A stretch of DNA of 64,000 nucleotides from AC-32 sp963772975. GTDB taxonomy: Bacteria; Actinomycetota; Thermoleophilia; Gaiellales; Gaiellaceae. Location of the stretch: contig CAVYZH010000004.1 in the NCBI GenBank assembly GCA_963772975.1, positions 62,001 through 126,000 of the forward strand, in the 5' to 3' direction. Under the pieces are notes generated by a model, which searched no databases, was not told the DNA's origin, and saw only the letters and a program-made list of their open reading frames with translations. A program made the translations under genes and the position numbers. This document shows positions 62,653-64,000 of this stretch, piece after piece (position 1 is the stretch's first letter; each line of letters starts with the position of its first letter).

Positions 62653-63582
62653 CTACAGCTCGATCGTCGGCAGGTCGAGCTCTTCGCGCCGCTCGAGCGC
62701 GGCCAACGCGATCGCGAGGTCCTGGATGGCCAGGCCGGTCGAGTCGAAGGTCGTGATCTCGTCCTCCGCGCGCCGCCCTTCGGCCTCCATGGCGAGCACG
62801 TCGCCGAGCTCGGTCACCTGGTCGCGCGCAAGCGAGCCCGCCTCGACTGCGTGGACCAGCTCGCCGTTGTGACTTGCCTGCTCCCAGTCGTCGCAGAAGA
62901 CGTGCGTTCGGACGAGCTCTTCGACCGCGATCTCCGCCTTGCCCGGCCCGTCGGCGCCCATCAGGCTGACGTGCTGCCCTGGCCGAAGTGAGCCCGGGCC
63001 GAAGAGGATCTCGTGGCCGGGCGTCACCGTGACGACCACGTCCGCCGCGAGCGCCTCCTCGCGGGAGTCGGCGACGGCCGCGCCGAGCTCGTCGGCGGCG
63101 GCTTGGGCGCGCGACTCGTCGACGTCCCAGATCAGCACCGGCGCTCCCGTTGCGACGAACGTGCGCGCGGCGGCGCGGCCGTTGACGCCAGCGCCGATCA
63201 CAGCCGCAGTGCCTGGCCGGCCGAGCGTCACCGCGGCGAGCACGGCCGCAGCGCCAGTGCGCAGCGCAGTCACGGCCCCGGCGTCGAAGACGGCGACCAG
63301 CGAGCCGTCGGAAGCGTCGGAGAGCAGCACCAGCCCTGTCACCGTCGGCAGCCCTCGCTCCGGATTGCCGGGAAACGAGGTCACCCACTTCAACGCCGCG
63401 TAGCCGCCGCCGAGCACCGGCATCGCCCGAAAATCGCCGGCCGGATAGGCGGGCACGTACACCTTCGGTGGCATCGTCCACTCGCCGCGCGCATAGGCGA
63501 CGAAGGCGTCCCGCACGGCCTCGAGCGCCCGCTGCGGCGGGACGGCCGCCTCGACGTCGCGGCCCGAGAAGAACGGAACCAC
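62653..63582 (-). CDS. Ornithine cyclodeaminase / mu-crystallin family protein
   Basis: 309 residues. It has MPPKVYVPAYPAGDFRAMPV, KWVTSFPGNPERGLPTVTGLVLL, TALRTGAAAVLAA and the NAD-binding AVIGAGVNGRAAARTFV. Members act on ornithine, alanine or related imino acids. The GTG overlaps the pntB stop by one base, so both genes are in one - strand operon. Substrate cannot be told from sequence. Confidence 0.88.
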   Translation of the reverse strand: MVPFFSGRDVEAAVPPQRALEAVRDAFVAYARGEWTMPPKVYVPAYPAGDFRAMPVLGGGYAALKWVTSFPGNPERGLPTVTGLVLLSDASDGSLVAVFDAGAVTALRTGAAAVLAAVTLGRPGTAAVIGAGVNGRAAARTFVATGAPVLIWDVDESRAQAAADELGAAVADSREEALAADVVVTVTPGHEILFGPGSLRPGQHVSLMGADGPGKAEIAVEELVRTHVFCDDWEQASHNGELVHAVEAGSLARDQVTELGDVLAMEAEGRRAEDEITTFDSTGLAIQDLAIALAALERREELDLPTIEL

Positions 63583-64000
63583 TAGAGGTCCTTGACGTCC
63601 TCGATCAGCTTGTCGATCGAGTCCTTCGCGTCGCCGAACAGCATCACCGTCTTCGGGTTGTAGAAGAGCGGGTTCTCGATGCCGGCGAAGCCGGGGTTCA
63701 TGCTCCGCTTGAGCACGACCACCGCCTGCGCCTGATCGACGTTCAGGATCGGCATGCCGTAGATCGGGCTGCTTTCGTTGTTGCGCGCGTCGGGGTTGAC
63801 GACGTCGTTCGCGCCGACGACGAGCGCGACGTCGGTGCGGCCGAACTCGGGGTTCGCCTCGTCCATCTCCTTCAGCTGCGGGTAGGGCACGTTCGCCTCG
63901 GCGAGCAGCACGTTCATGTGGCCGGGCATCCGGCCGGCGACCGGGTGGATCGCGTACGAGACCTCGACGCCCTTCCCCTCGAGCAGGTCGGCCAGCTGGC
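63582..64000 (-). CDS. pntB: NAD(P) transhydrogenase beta subunit, 5' part outside window
   Basis: The last 139 residues of PntB: VEVSYAIHPVAGRMPGHMNVLLAEANVPY, then EFGRTDVALVVGANDVVNP, GMPILNVDQAQ and VVLKRSMNPGFAGIEN, all in the NADP(H)-binding domain III. The protein couples hydride transfer between NAD(H) and NADP(H) to proton flow. The membrane part lies beyond the window. Confidence 0.94.
   Translation of the reverse strand, partial: QLADLLEGKGVEVSYAIHPVAGRMPGHMNVLLAEANVPYPQLKEMDEANPEFGRTDVALVVGANDVVNPDARNNESSPIYGMPILNVDQAQAVVVLKRSMNPGFAGIENPLFYNPKTVMLFGDAKDSIDKLIEDVKDL

Overview
The window is very GC-rich, densely packed bacterial DNA. Neighbouring genes often overlap by 4 bp (ATGA or GTGA). 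The core gene order, read left to right on the + strand, is rsmB-rpe-ribD-ribE-ribBA-ribH-rpmB, then recG-rsmD-coaD-(SepIVA-like)-yceD, rpmF-plsX-acpP-rnc-smc-ftsY, and ffh-rpsP-khpA-rimM-trmD-lepB-rplS-rnhB-yraN-comM-dprA. This order, a SepIVA-like gene between coaD and yceD, and TAnnnT boxes 7-10 bases before start codons (leaderless transcription) point to an actinomycete-lineage bacterium. I infer a deep-branching group such as Thermoleophilia, but the sequence alone does not prove the class.

Layout. 1-5.7 kb: rRNA methyltransferase, ribulose-phosphate epimerase, a complete riboflavin pathway (ribD, ribE, ribBA, ribH) and L28. 5.7-9.0 kb: Asp23 protein, fatty-acid kinase FakA, an orphan receiver protein and a DegV/FakB lipid-binding protein. 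9.0-12.5 kb (- strand): a six-gene coupled operon with a ferredoxin reductase, ferredoxin, ferric-reductase-like haem membrane protein, ApbE flavin transferase and two small membrane-anchored proteins. 12.6-18.3 kb: recG to yceD. 18.3-21.2 kb (- strand): a two-component system flanked by two genes for small anchored proteins with His/Gly/Asp tails, lying between yceD and rpmF. 21.3-29.1 kb: rpmF to ftsY, including an unusually short Smc and a LanC-like gene, then a HAD phosphatase.

29.1-50.7 kb is a sugar-catabolic region: secreted aldose epimerase, L-arabinose genes araA-araD-dehydrogenase-araB, galactokinase, two complete CUT2-type ABC importers, a xylose-isomerase-like gene, xylulokinase, several dehydrogenases and a dodecin. 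Many genes here carry single-base frame breaks, nearly all +1 and mostly extensions of short G or C runs. They are either sequencing errors or recent decay. A chimeric relic of a dodecin gene joined to a xylF-like gene lies at 46.9-47.3 kb. 50.7-64 kb returns to core genes (ffh to dprA, with an orphan DNA methyltransferase beside comM/dprA), then an amine oxidoreductase-like flavoprotein, a VOC protein, an ornithine-cyclodeaminase-family enzyme and the 3' part of pntB.

The best candidates for something undescribed are: (i) the small anchored proteins ending in His/Gly/Asp tails, tied to a two-component system and to a transmembrane electron-transfer operon; (ii) a 74-nt structured repeat present twice in inverted orientation with a compensatory base-pair change; and (iii) a 27-bp motif shared by the ribE and comM upstream regions. 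I saw no tRNA, rRNA, CRISPR array, insertion sequence or phage gene. The only stretch over 300 bases without an intact gene is 46914-47347.
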